Source of the DNA: SG8-4 sp964598225
Lineage (GTDB): Bacteria; Planctomycetota; Phycisphaerae; Sedimentisphaerales; Anaerobacaceae
NCBI GenBank assembly: GCA_964598225.1
Contig: CAZRBG010000022.1
Coordinates: forward strand, 15,104 to 79,103
DNA length: 64,000 bases
Reading direction: 5' to 3'
The translations under genes were made by a program, and so were the position numbers. The notes under the pieces were generated by a model that worked only from the letters and a program-made list of their open reading frames with translations, did no database searches and was not told where the DNA came from. This document shows positions 15,682 through 24,418 of the stretch, in pieces. How positions within the stretch are numbered: position 1 is the first letter of the stretch; each line of letters opens with the position of its first letter.

Positions 15682-17211
15682 CTATCTGTTTTTTCTTCGG
15701 TTTCGTCTTTTTCTGTTTCTTCGAGCCTTCGGCTGTCTGGCCGCGGCTTTAGTGTAGTTTTTGCCGTAGATGTCGGTCAGGGCGGCCTTCATTTCGTGTG
15801 GCGAATCGCGATTTTCGAAAACCGGCAAGAGCGGATCACCGGTCTCTATCATCCACTCGCGAAGCTGATTGCGTTTCTTATCCAACTCGCTGCCGAAGCC
15901 TTTTTTTTCCACGAGATTGTTTATGCAATCGGGGTCTTTGCGAAGATCGTAAAATTCCTCAGCAGCCCGATAACGGAACATCCTGACCCGCTCGGCAGCG
16001 AACGGATTGGTATCGGCGGCCTCGACCATGGCCCGCATGGTGAGCCCTTCGTTGTTGTTTCGATACCAGAACTTGCCGTCCGCCCAGGGGCTGAAGATAT
16101 AGCCGAAGCGTTTATCCTGGACGCACCTCATCGGAACGGCATCACCGCCCGCTTTCATGTCTATCTGTGTAAATACCTTGTCCCGGCCGTCTTGCTTTTC
16201 GCCTTTCAGCAGCGGCAGGAAAGAGAAGCCGTCAAGCCCCTTGGGGTTCGGCAGGCCGACCGCATCGAGCACGGTCGGGAAGAAATCTATTCCGGAGATG
16301 AAGTGAGTCTTGTCAACCGTTCCCGCTTTGACCACGCCGGGCCAGCGAACGATCCAGGGCGTGCGCGTGCTGGCGAGATAGGCATTGCACTTTGCGAAAG
16401 GAATCGCAATTCCGTTGTCGGACAGAAACATCACCAAGGTGTTCTCTGCCATGCCGGATTCCTCCAGCGCCTGCATGGTCTTGCCGAACGTGTCATCGAG
16501 GCGTCGGGTCGAATTCTGGTAATAGCTCAACTCCCTGCGTACGCCCGGCAGATCGGCAACAAAGCCCGGCACCGCCACGTCTTCCGGCTCGTAGGTCTTA
16601 GACGGCTCTTTCGCGTCTTTGATGGCTCTTCCGGCTACGTGGTACGGCCGGTGAGGATCGTGGGAATTGACCATGAAATAGAAGGGCTTATCCTCGCGGC
16701 GGCATCTTGCAAGGAATTCCTTGCAGTACTTGTAGTATATATCGGGGTCGCGGCCGTTGCCGAGTTCATACCGGTCGTGGACAAAATCCCACTTGTAATC
16801 GGTGTGCGGCGTCGAGTGATTCACTTTGCCGAGAACGCCGGTGAGGTATCCGGCGTCTCTAAGCGTCTGCATGATGGTGGGTATGTCGCGATTGGTGTGC
16901 ATGAAGCCCAATATGCCGCTGTTGTGGCCGTACCGCCCTGTCGCAAGGACACCGCGGCTCGGCTGGCATATCGCGACCGTTACATGCGCATATTCGAACC
17001 GCATCCCTTCGGCGGCGAATGCGTCGAGGTTCGGCGTCAGCCCCGGCACTTTCCCGCCGAAACAGCCCGCAGATTCACAATGAAGATCGTCCGCGGTGAA
17101 AAACAATACGTTGAGTCTTTTTTGCCTCTCGGCGGCGTCGGCAAATGCGGTTCCCGTCAGCGTCGAAACGGCCCCTAATCCAAGAGTCTTTAGAAAATCA
17201 CGTCTTAACAT
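15682..17211 (-). CDS. Tat-exported type I sulfatase with basic C-terminal tail
   Basis: About 509 residues from the ATG at 17211, with AAGAGGAG upstream. The N-terminus is a twin-arginine signal (MLRRDFLKTLGLGA). The alkaline-phosphatase-like sulfatase core follows: LNVLFFTADDLH (metal-binding Asp pair), CQPSRGVLATGRY (Cys converted to formylglycine, C-X-P-S-R), LGKVNHS, HDPHRPYH and LFLSDNG. The last 20 residues are almost all Arg, Lys and Asn, which is unusual for the family and could bind polyanions or remain from a frameshifted tail. It is the first gene of a minus-strand operon that continues with a DUF5060 enzyme and two DUF1080 proteins. It would remove sulfate esters from a sulfated glycan. 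An unlinked anaerobic or FGE-type maturase would be needed. Confidence 0.92.
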   Translation of the reverse strand: MLRRDFLKTLGLGAVSTLTGTAFADAAERQKRLNVLFFTADDLHCESAGCFGGKVPGLTPNLDAFAAEGMRFEYAHVTVAICQPSRGVLATGRYGHNSGILGFMHTNRDIPTIMQTLRDAGYLTGVLGKVNHSTPHTDYKWDFVHDRYELGNGRDPDIYYKYCKEFLARCRREDKPFYFMVNSHDPHRPYHVAGRAIKDAKEPSKTYEPEDVAVPGFVADLPGVRRELSYYQNSTRRLDDTFGKTMQALEESGMAENTLVMFLSDNGIAIPFAKCNAYLASTRTPWIVRWPGVVKAGTVDKTHFISGIDFFPTVLDAVGLPNPKGLDGFSFLPLLKGEKQDGRDKVFTQIDMKAGGDAVPMRCVQDKRFGYIFSPWADGKFWYRNNNEGLTMRAMVEAADTNPFAAERVRMFRYRAAEEFYDLRKDPDCINNLVEKKGFGSELDKKRNQLREWMIETGDPLLPVFENRDSPHEMKAALTDIYGKNYTKAAARQPKARRNRKRRNRRKNR

Positions 17212-17245
17212 TTTGAGTACTCCTCTTAAAAATTGATCGTCCTCA

Positions 17246-17292
17246 ATTCTAATAGCTGCAGGCTTGATAAGCAAGTGCGAGTCTTGTATCCT
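17246..17292. promoter_or_regulatory. Overlapping divergent promoters between sulfatase operon and dehydrogenase gene
   Basis: Plus strand: TTGATA (17264-17269), 17-base spacer, TATCCT (17287-17292). Minus strand: TTGCTT (17274-17269), 17-base spacer, TAGAAT (17251-17246). The two -35 boxes share bases and sit in a GCTTGATAAGC pseudo-palindrome (17262-17272), so the 115-base gap looks like one shared control site. Confidence 0.5.
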
Positions 17293-17326
17293 GATTGCAA
17301 TACAAATCAAGGGTCAAGAAAGGATT

Positions 17327-18622
17327 ATGATGAGTTATAAACCCATCACAAGACGCTCATTTCTAAAGACCGCCGCATCGAGTGTGGCCGTTCCTTACGT
17401 CATCACTACATCCGCGCTCGGAAGTGGAGGCAAGCCGCCCGCGAGCGAGCGCCCGGTGATGGGTTGCATCGGCATGGGCGGCCAGGGCACGGCCGGGATG
17501 GGCTGGCGAAGCGCCGGGCCCGAAGTGCCGAACACCGGCTGGGTTCCCAAAGGGGGCTTCATGGCTCGCGACGTGCAGGTCGTGGCGGTCTGCGATGTCA
17601 ATAGGAACAACCTCCGGCGGGCGAAATCCATCGTCGATCAGGAATACGGCAACAACGACTGCACGGCGTACAAGCACTATCAGGAACTGCTCGCCAGAGA
17701 CGACGTCGACATAATTCTATGCGCCACCGGAGACCGATGGCATACGCCTATCTCGATAGCCGCGGCTAAGGCGGGCAAGGACATCTATTGCGAAAAGCCG
17801 ATCTCGCTGACGATCTACGAAGCGCGGGAGCTTGCCCGCGTTATGAATCAATACGCCAGAATCTTCCAGACCGGCACGCAGCAGCGCTCGGCCCGCGAGT
17901 TCCGATTCGCCTGCGAACTCGTGCGCAACGGCTACATAGGCGAGTTGAAGCACGTTACCGTAAACGTCGGAGGCGGGCCGAGAGAATGTAATCTGCCCGC
18001 GCAGGGCGAGCCGCCGGAATGGCTCGATTACGATATCTGGCTGGGCCAGGCGCCGTGGCGGCCCTTCCACCCGCGGATTCTCGGCTGGATGGCATGGCGC
18101 GACTATTCCGGCGGCGGGATGACGAACTGGGGAGCGCATCATTTCGACGTCGCACAATGGGGCACGGGCTTCGAGAAAAGCGGACCGGTCGAGATCATCC
18201 CACCCGACGGCAAGGACTTCAAGGTCCTGACGTATAGATACCCGAACGGCGTGAAAATGACGCGAAACAACACCTGCAACGGCGTCAAGTTCGAGGGCAC
18301 AAAAGGGTGGGTCGAAGTCAATCGCGGCTATTTGAAGAGCCAACCCGAGAGCCTGTTGCGGCAGAAGATCGGCCCGAATGAAATCCATTTGCGCGTCAGC
18401 AACGACCATCATCTGGACTTTCTCGCCGCCGTTCATAATCGCACCCGCCCGGCAAGCGACGCCGACATCGGCTACCGCTCGATCAGCGTCTGCCACCTCG
18501 GCAACATCGCCTACTGGCTCAAACGCCCGCTGAAATGGGACCCGGCCAACGAAAAGTTCGTCAATGACCCCGAAGCCGACCGGATGCTATGGCGCGAAAT
18601 GCGAAGCCCCTACACGATATGA
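17327..18622 (+). CDS. Tat-exported Gfo/Idh/MocA family oxidoreductase
   Basis: 431 residues from the ATG at 17327 (the adjacent ATG at 17330 fits the AAAGGA site equally well). A Tat signal (TRRSFLKTAASSVAVP) precedes a Rossmann domain (GCIGMGGQGTAGMG; VQVVAVCDVNRNNLRRA). ILCATGDRWHTPISIAAAKAGKDIYCEKPIS contains the diagnostic EKP motif, with the C-terminal alpha/beta domain after it. Exported members of this family are typical of planctomycete glycan loci and are thought to carry their nicotinamide cofactor folded in. The gene is divergent from the sulfatase / DUF1080 operon and shares its promoter region. Oxidation at C3 of a glycoside would make the substrate for the DUF1080 proteins; this link is an inference. 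Confidence 0.9.
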   Translation: MMSYKPITRRSFLKTAASSVAVPYVITTSALGSGGKPPASERPVMGCIGMGGQGTAGMGWRSAGPEVPNTGWVPKGGFMARDVQVVAVCDVNRNNLRRAKSIVDQEYGNNDCTAYKHYQELLARDDVDIILCATGDRWHTPISIAAAKAGKDIYCEKPISLTIYEARELARVMNQYARIFQTGTQQRSAREFRFACELVRNGYIGELKHVTVNVGGGPRECNLPAQGEPPEWLDYDIWLGQAPWRPFHPRILGWMAWRDYSGGGMTNWGAHHFDVAQWGTGFEKSGPVEIIPPDGKDFKVLTYRYPNGVKMTRNNTCNGVKFEGTKGWVEVNRGYLKSQPESLLRQKIGPNEIHLRVSNDHHLDFLAAVHNRTRPASDADIGYRSISVCHLGNIAYWLKRPLKWDPANEKFVNDPEADRMLWREMRSPYTI

Positions 18623-18648
18623 AATCAATAGACAACCATTCCGAGTTT

Positions 18649-18740
18649 GTAGGGTGGGGCTTGCCCCACCATCTTGGTACGGGCAATTATAACGGTGGGG
18701 CAACCCGTTCGACTTCGCTCGGGGCAGGTCCCATCCTACC
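18649..18740. repeat. Cluster of short palindromic repeats
   Basis: GTAGGGTGGGGCTTGCCCC and ACC (18649-18670) is the reverse complement of the 2735 unit. A composite (18694-18736) then contains CAACCCGTTCGACTTCGCTC (18701-18720), a unit seen again at 35168, 38549 (inverted) and 49662. It fills most of the gap before the HEAT protein gene. Confidence 0.75.
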
Positions 18741-18761
18741 GAGTCTACGAGGCATTCGATC

Positions 18762-21251
18762 ATGAGAAATAGCAGAAAAGCATTTTTGGCAATAGCATTT
18801 TTGGCGTTCTTCTCCTCTGGCAGGATGGCCCGTGCAATAACGCTCGAAGAAACAATCGAGAAGCTCGAAACGCACAGATTCGGCCAGAACCAGCAGGTAC
18901 TCGATCTCCTGCGAGAAACGGCTGTGACATCCTATTCCGATTCGGACCTGCGAAAGAAACTCAACGACGGATTGATCCGCATCTTAGACAGCGACGCGGC
19001 TTACGACGCCAAGCAGTTTGCCTGTCGTCAACTGGCCCTGACCGCGACCGAGCGGCACATACCGGTTCTGGCCCGTCACCTCGGCGACGAGAAGATGACT
19101 CACATGGCGCTGTACGTGCTGACACATATAGACGGTCCCAGAGTTGACCGGGTTTTAGTCTCGGCGCTCGAGAGAACAACCGGCAACGCCAGGCTCGGCA
19201 TAATAACCATGCTGGGCAATCGGCGGTGCGTCGACGCGGCGGAGCCTCTGGGAAAGCTGATGCTTTCAGACGATGAGCAGACCTCCATCGCAGCGATAAA
19301 GGCCCTGGGGCGCATCAGCACTGCCGCGGCATATTCACAATTCGAGTCACATGACATGTTAAATGAGCCGCAAGCTGAGCACAGCCACGCCAAGAAAATG
19401 GCTGTCGCCCATGCCAATCTGGACTTTGCCGACAGGTTTCTGGCCGACGGAATGAACAAAAAGGCCGAGCAGCGCTACCGGTTCGCCTTCAATGAGCACA
19501 ATCCGTCACATATAAGGGCAACCGGTCTGAAAGGCCTGGCCAAGACTTTGGGCGAAAAAGCCGGGCCGTTCGTCGCCCGGGCGATGAGAAGCAACGACAA
19601 ACAGCTTTACGGCATGACGGCAACAATCATACGGACCGTACCCGAGAAGAAAACCGCCGAGGCATTTGTGGGCGAATTTGCTGAATTGGAACCTAACGTT
19701 CAGGTTCTGCTGATAAACGCTTTAGCCGCTCGCCGCGACGGTGCGGCTTTGGACATTATTAAAGATGCTTGCAGGAATCAGGATGTCGCTGTGAAGCGAG
19801 CTGCCCTAACCGCCTTGGGAAAGGTCGGCGACGAATGCTGCGTCCCCTTGTTAGTCGAAAATGCCGCAGTTGACAGCCTGGCAAAACTGCCGGGTGAAAA
19901 GGTTAATTCCGCACTTGTGAAACGGCTGCGCGACGGCAACAGCACTGAAAAGGCCGTGACATGTCGGGCGCTGCTTGCGCGAGACGCTGTCGAGGCAGCT
20001 CCGGCGCTGCTTGAAGTAGCAAGGACAGGAGATTCCTCCCTTAGAGCCGAGGCGATCAAAGCTCTTCACGACCTGGCGGGACCGCGTGAGATATCTGTGC
20101 TGCTTGATCTGATCTTCATCGTCGAGCCAGCCGAGACGGATCAGCTTGGAAAGGCGCTTGCCGCGGTCGCTCTGCGGCATTCTATCCAGCAAGAGTGTAC
20201 TCAGGAAATATTGCCTAAGTACGAACACGCCTCTAATGCCGATCAACGAATCGCTCTGCTTATGACTTTGGGCGCTCTCGCTCAAGAACAGGCTCTCCCA
20301 AAACTACGTGAAGCACTTCGGGATGACGACAATGAGATATGCTACGCCGCGATAAAAGCCATGAGTTCCTGGCCTGATTCCGCTCCTGCCGATGATTTGC
20401 TGGAAGTTGTCGAATCGTCGGATAATCCGACGCATCGGGTTTTGGCTCTGCGCGGTTTCATCGACCTGATCGACGCCGCGGATTTACCTGCAGATCGCAA
20501 GCTCGCTCAATATCGACGGGCAATGCAATTAGCGCTCCGGGACGCCGAGAAAAAGAAGGTGCTTTCCGTGCTTTCAAGCCTTGACACTCTGGGAGCGTTT
20601 CGGTTAGCGGCGTCTCATCTCGATAATCTGTCACTGAAAAATGAAGCGGCCCTTGCGGCATGTCGGGTCGCTCAGCAAATCTACGCAGCCAAGGGTACGG
20701 AGATTAAGGACGATCTTGAGAGAATCGCAGCCGCCGACGTTGGCGATTCAATAAACCATCAGGCCCGGGAGATTCTTCAGAATATGAACAAGGTCAAGTT
20801 CTATATCACCGATTGGGAGGTCTCCGGCCCCTACGTTCAAAAGGGCAAGAGTTATAACCAATTGTTCGACGTTGCCTTCGCCCCGGAGATCGACGGCGGA
20901 AAAGATGCCAAGTGGCGTAAGATGCCCGCCGGGACGGACCCGGCACAACCCTGGTATCTCGATTTGCTCAAAGCCCTCAATGGCGGCGAACAGCGCGTGG
21001 CGTATCTGCGCACCAGTCTCGAATGGCCCACGAACCAACAGGTGACATTGCGCATCGGCAGCGACGACGGCGTCAAATTATGGGTAAACGGCAAGCTCGT
21101 CCACGCCAACAACGTCGCCCGGCCGTTCACCCGCGATCAGGACAGCGCCACCGCGACTTTCAAAAAAGGTGAGAACACGATTTTGATGAAGGTCACACAG
21201 AACAACATGCCCTGGGGTGCTTCGCTGAGGATAGAGCATGAGCAGCAGTGA
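18762..21251 (+). CDS. Secreted HEAT-repeat protein with C-terminal jelly-roll-like domain
   Basis: 829 residues. The signal peptide (about 1-25, LAIAFLAFFSSGRMARA) is followed by about 600 residues of HEAT/ARM-type alpha-solenoid. Typical repeat units are ALYVLTHIDGPRVDRVLVSAL, VAVKRAALTALGKVGDECCVPLLVEN and ICYAAIKAMSSWPDSAPADDLLEVV. The C-terminal 150 residues (FYITDWEVSGPY, LRIGSDDGVKLWVNGKLVHANN, FKKGENTILMKVTQ) form a PA14-like or jelly-roll beta-sandwich that often binds carbohydrate. No catalytic residues were seen. It is probably a periplasmic or surface scaffold or binding protein. The gene stands alone on the plus strand, flanked on both sides by palindromic repeats, and no good ribosome binding site is visible before the ATG. 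Confidence 0.8.
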   Translation: MRNSRKAFLAIAFLAFFSSGRMARAITLEETIEKLETHRFGQNQQVLDLLRETAVTSYSDSDLRKKLNDGLIRILDSDAAYDAKQFACRQLALTATERHIPVLARHLGDEKMTHMALYVLTHIDGPRVDRVLVSALERTTGNARLGIITMLGNRRCVDAAEPLGKLMLSDDEQTSIAAIKALGRISTAAAYSQFESHDMLNEPQAEHSHAKKMAVAHANLDFADRFLADGMNKKAEQRYRFAFNEHNPSHIRATGLKGLAKTLGEKAGPFVARAMRSNDKQLYGMTATIIRTVPEKKTAEAFVGEFAELEPNVQVLLINALAARRDGAALDIIKDACRNQDVAVKRAALTALGKVGDECCVPLLVENAAVDSLAKLPGEKVNSALVKRLRDGNSTEKAVTCRALLARDAVEAAPALLEVARTGDSSLRAEAIKALHDLAGPREISVLLDLIFIVEPAETDQLGKALAAVALRHSIQQECTQEILPKYEHASNADQRIALLMTLGALAQEQALPKLREALRDDDNEICYAAIKAMSSWPDSAPADDLLEVVESSDNPTHRVLALRGFIDLIDAADLPADRKLAQYRRAMQLALRDAEKKKVLSVLSSLDTLGAFRLAASHLDNLSLKNEAALAACRVAQQIYAAKGTEIKDDLERIAAADVGDSINHQAREILQNMNKVKFYITDWEVSGPYVQKGKSYNQLFDVAFAPEIDGGKDAKWRKMPAGTDPAQPWYLDLLKALNGGEQRVAYLRTSLEWPTNQQVTLRIGSDDGVKLWVNGKLVHANNVARPFTRDQDSATATFKKGENTILMKVTQNNMPWGASLRIEHEQQ

Positions 21252-21254
21252 ACA

Positions 21255-21276
21255 GTAGGGTGGGGCTTGCCCCACC
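21255..21276. repeat. Short palindromic repeat between convergent genes
   Basis: Reverse-complement copy of the 2735-2756 palindrome, located 3 bases after the stop of the HEAT protein gene and 7 bases before the end of the convergent DUF1593 gene. Confidence 0.85.
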
Positions 21277-21283
21277 ATATTTT

Positions 21284-22798
21284 CTATTCAAAGACATCGA
21301 TGACAATGCGACGATAATCGTAAAGAGAAGCTATGTCGCTCTTATCTTTTACTTCAAGGATAACATGAATCTGTCTGCCGGCCGCGTTTGAAGGAATTTT
21401 GACGTCGGCTTCTGCCTGATTGGAATTGTTGATTTCAACGTGGCCTGTATACGTGCCGGCTTCTTTGTATATCCACCACCTGACCTCCACCTCGTCGCCG
21501 TCCGGATCCGATGTGGCCGATGCGTCAAGTGATATCTTCTGTCCGGCTTTAGCCTTGAGGCGGGCGATTGTATTGCTCTTGTCACCATTGAATGCTGCCA
21601 CTGGATGATGATTGGCCTGCTGATATGGCTTGACGCACCAGTCCATGCGACAGATGAAATCATTATAAAACGCCCGGCGCCAGCGCCAGACCGGCGCGAA
21701 AATATCGTCATAGACGTCTCCGGTTTCCGGATCAGTCCATTTGTCGGCCACTTCTTTGTACACGGCGAAAGGTGCGCCTTTCTTTTCGTCCGCTCGGATA
21801 TCGCCGTGCTTGGACCAATAGTCGGTCGCTTTCTTCCTGCTGAACCTCCCGCTCCAGCCTCCCCAGTGTGGATGATCGATGTCGAAAAGCCCTTTGTTGA
21901 CCAGTCCCAGCCAGGGGATAGTGCCGCCGCCTTCGAGGAAGGCAATGCGTCCGTTGCCGAACTGCCGGATGGGCCAAAGCGCGCCCAACGGGCCATGACC
22001 GCCCTTGATGTGTTCGAGAGCCCATTGATGCTGGCCGAGACCCGAATAAGCGTGGGGCTTCCACGTATAGGGCCCGAGATTGCTGCGTTTGCCCTGGTTG
22101 TCGGCGCCGCCGTCGCCACCAGGGCCGCCATAGCAATAGGTTTGATAGTTGCTCCTGATCCAGTGAGTTGTGGGAAACTCGGCGCAGATCCATGCGCCTG
22201 CGTTGTCCTGAGCGCCGTTCTCAAAGACTCTGAGCTTGGAGACAAACCGATCCACCTCAGCCCCGCTGTGATCTTTTCGATAATCCCAAAGCGCCTGTGC
22301 GAGGGTATTTGATCCTGCGTTGACAACCACCCACACCGGCCGGGGATCGTCTTTGGTGACGGCACTGACGATCAGCTCCGAGCCCGGGCTTGTCTTGCCG
22401 TCACCGACATCAGCTATGCCGTAACCTTTCTGTCCGACCGTCACGATGCTTCTAAGATAATCCGGTTCATGCCAGCCTGAGGCGTGTTTCTTCAGGTTGT
22501 CGAGCACTCTTGCGTAGCCGTCGATGATTTTCAGAAACAACTCCGGATGCGTCACCTGTTTGTAGGGATTTCTCGACTCCGGACGAAGGTATTTTCCGGT
22601 GACGGCGATCAGTCCCTCCAGCTCGAATTCGTTAGAGCACATTATCATGTGCACCATCTGCTGCTCCTCGTCCGGCTCGTTTCCCATATCCGCCAATATC
22701 AGCAGACGAGGCTTCGAATTGTTTGCCCTAACCGCATTCGTCCGGGTCATGTTTAATAGAACCAATACAATCAGCAGTAACCTCGTCTTATGCTTCAC
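21284..22798 (-). CDS. Secreted DUF1593 (nucleoside hydrolase-like, Sde182-type) protein
   Basis: 504 residues with a signal peptide (LLLIVLVLLNMTRTNAVRA). The main domain is inosine-uridine nucleoside hydrolase-like: PRLLILADMGNEPDEEQQMVHMIM has the calcium-binding Asp cluster of that fold, followed by EGLIAVTGKYL and PVWVVVNAGSNTLAQALWDYR. The C-terminal 100 residues are an Ig-like domain (ISLDASATSDPDGDEVEVRWWIYKEAGTYTG, ADVKIPSNAAGRQIHVILEVKD). The family was named from a cellulose-binding protein of Saccharophagus; its reaction is not established, but hydrolysis of a glycosidic bond is likely. The gene is 30 bases after a sulfatase gene, in the cytochrome-sulfatase-DUF1593 operon. A longer paralogue lies at 43257-45107. 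Confidence 0.87.
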   Translation of the reverse strand: MKHKTRLLLIVLVLLNMTRTNAVRANNSKPRLLILADMGNEPDEEQQMVHMIMCSNEFELEGLIAVTGKYLRPESRNPYKQVTHPELFLKIIDGYARVLDNLKKHASGWHEPDYLRSIVTVGQKGYGIADVGDGKTSPGSELIVSAVTKDDPRPVWVVVNAGSNTLAQALWDYRKDHSGAEVDRFVSKLRVFENGAQDNAGAWICAEFPTTHWIRSNYQTYCYGGPGGDGGADNQGKRSNLGPYTWKPHAYSGLGQHQWALEHIKGGHGPLGALWPIRQFGNGRIAFLEGGGTIPWLGLVNKGLFDIDHPHWGGWSGRFSRKKATDYWSKHGDIRADEKKGAPFAVYKEVADKWTDPETGDVYDDIFAPVWRWRRAFYNDFICRMDWCVKPYQQANHHPVAAFNGDKSNTIARLKAKAGQKISLDASATSDPDGDEVEVRWWIYKEAGTYTGHVEINNSNQAEADVKIPSNAAGRQIHVILEVKDKSDIASLYDYRRIVIDVFE

Positions 22799-22828
22799 AA
22801 TGTCTACCTCCGTTTTTTCGCTGGCCGT

Positions 22829-24370
22829 TCATCTGCGAAGCGGCGCGCTGCGGCCGCTTTTCTTGAACTCATCGAGTTTAGATTTCAGCTCCTTGACGAT
22901 TTCGGGATGCTCGAAGTAGAGATTCTTCGTTTCGCCCGGATCGGTTTCGAGATTATAGAGCTGGCCCGGCGCATCCGGTGCGGTGTCTTCGATGATGTAT
23001 TGCTCCAGTCGCGGATTGCCTTTGTAGCGATTTCCGCCGGAGCCTTTGTGGTCGAGGTACTTCCACTTGCCGCGTCGAATGGCAAGAGCAAGCTTGATAG
23101 TCTGGTGGAGCGTGTACTTTCGTACCGGCTCGTCACTTTGCTCGCCAAGCAGAACCGGCAGAATATTATAGCTGTCCTCGGCGGCATCGTTAGGAAGGCT
23201 TGCGCCAAAAAGGGCGGCACAAGTTGCCATCACATCGGTAAGACACACGGTCTGATCGCTGGTCGATCCGGCTGCTATCCGGCCCGGCCAGCGGGCGATG
23301 AACGGCACGCGGTGCCCCCCTTCCCACTGATCGCGTTTCATGCCGCGCCACGGGCGCGCTCCGTCATGATTTTGATCCCGGCGCATCGCGACAACCGTGG
23401 GCACTTCCGGTCCGTTGTCACTGGAGAAAATAACCAGTGTGTTTTCGGCGACACCAAGTCGTTCGAGCGTTTTCAGCAGTTCTCCGACGATGTAGTCCAT
23501 CTCAAAAATGAAATCTCCGTGAGGGCTGGCGTCGGTTTTACCTTTGAACTGATCTGCAGGGAATGACGGCAGATGAACCGCCTGCATTGAGTGGAACAAA
23601 AAGAAGGGCTTGTCGGGATTGGACTTGACGTGCTGCTCGAGGAATTTTTTACTCTTTTCCAGAAATACGAGGTCAACCTCTTCCAAATTGAAGTCCGGCG
23701 CGATCATGCCGGGCCGATTGTCGCGGGAATAAGGATGCTTGGGAAGCGGTGAGCGATCCACGATATGAGTTGGGGGAACCGGCACGCGGTCGCCGTCGAT
23801 GTAAGCGTAGAGCCAATCGGTCGTGGGGCAACATGCCGTGCCGAAGAACCGGTCGAAGCCGCGGTCGATCGGGCCTCCCTGGATCGGGCGGGAAAAATCG
23901 ACCTGCTTGACGGCGCCGAGACCATTTTTGTTGATCGGATTGCCGTTCTTATCGAAGAAAGTCGTGCCGACGTGCCATTTGCCGAAGCACGCTGTTGCGT
24001 AGCCCGTGTCCCGTAACATCTGCGGCAATGTGAGCCGTCCCTCTTCGATCAGGCACGGACCGCCAACGCCGGTAAATACACCACGCATGCCTGTCCGAAA
24101 CGCCATCCGGCCGGTCAGCAGACTGTAGCGAGTCGGCGTGCAGACCGTCGACGGGCTGTGAGCGTCGGTAAACCGCATTCCCTGAGCGGCGAGCCTGTCC
24201 AGATTGGGGGTCGGAACCTTCGACTCGGGATTGTAACAGGCGACATCCCCATAACCGAGATCGTCGGCAAGAATGAAGAGGATATTCGGCGGCGAGGCGT
24301 TGTCTTCTGCTCGGACGGTCCCGGGCACAACGATTGCGGCTATCAGCAGAGATTTCACAAATGTTGACAT
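22829..24370 (-). CDS. Secreted type I sulfatase
   Basis: 513 residues with an N-terminal signal peptide (about 1-21, ending VRA). Sulfatase core: PNILFILADDLGYGDVACYN (metal Asp pair), CTPTRYSLLTGR (formylglycine Cys in C-X-P-T-R), GKWHVGT, HSMQAVHLPSFP and VIFSSDNGPE. The length and the C-terminal EHPEIVKELKSKLDEFKKSGRS segment match arylsulfatase A-like planctomycete enzymes. It uses a Sec-type signal instead of the Tat signal seen in the sulfatase at 15682-17211. It is the middle gene of an operon, 48 bases after the octahaem cytochrome and 30 bases before the DUF1593 gene. The expected role is desulfation of a polysaccharide. Confidence 0.94.
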   Translation of the reverse strand: MSTFVKSLLIAAIVVPGTVRAEDNASPPNILFILADDLGYGDVACYNPESKVPTPNLDRLAAQGMRFTDAHSPSTVCTPTRYSLLTGRMAFRTGMRGVFTGVGGPCLIEEGRLTLPQMLRDTGYATACFGKWHVGTTFFDKNGNPINKNGLGAVKQVDFSRPIQGGPIDRGFDRFFGTACCPTTDWLYAYIDGDRVPVPPTHIVDRSPLPKHPYSRDNRPGMIAPDFNLEEVDLVFLEKSKKFLEQHVKSNPDKPFFLFHSMQAVHLPSFPADQFKGKTDASPHGDFIFEMDYIVGELLKTLERLGVAENTLVIFSSDNGPEVPTVVAMRRDQNHDGARPWRGMKRDQWEGGHRVPFIARWPGRIAAGSTSDQTVCLTDVMATCAALFGASLPNDAAEDSYNILPVLLGEQSDEPVRKYTLHQTIKLALAIRRGKWKYLDHKGSGGNRYKGNPRLEQYIIEDTAPDAPGQLYNLETDPGETKNLYFEHPEIVKELKSKLDEFKKSGRSAPLRR

Positions 24371-24418
24371 TATGCACTTTCCTTCGTTTGTTTCCCGTTT
24401 CGTAGGATCAGGAGCATC

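Noticed and set aside
15796..17178. A 460-codon plus-strand open frame opposite the Tat sulfatase
   Set aside because: It is a mirror of a strongly supported sulfatase and contains no recognisable domain; its length comes from codon bias.
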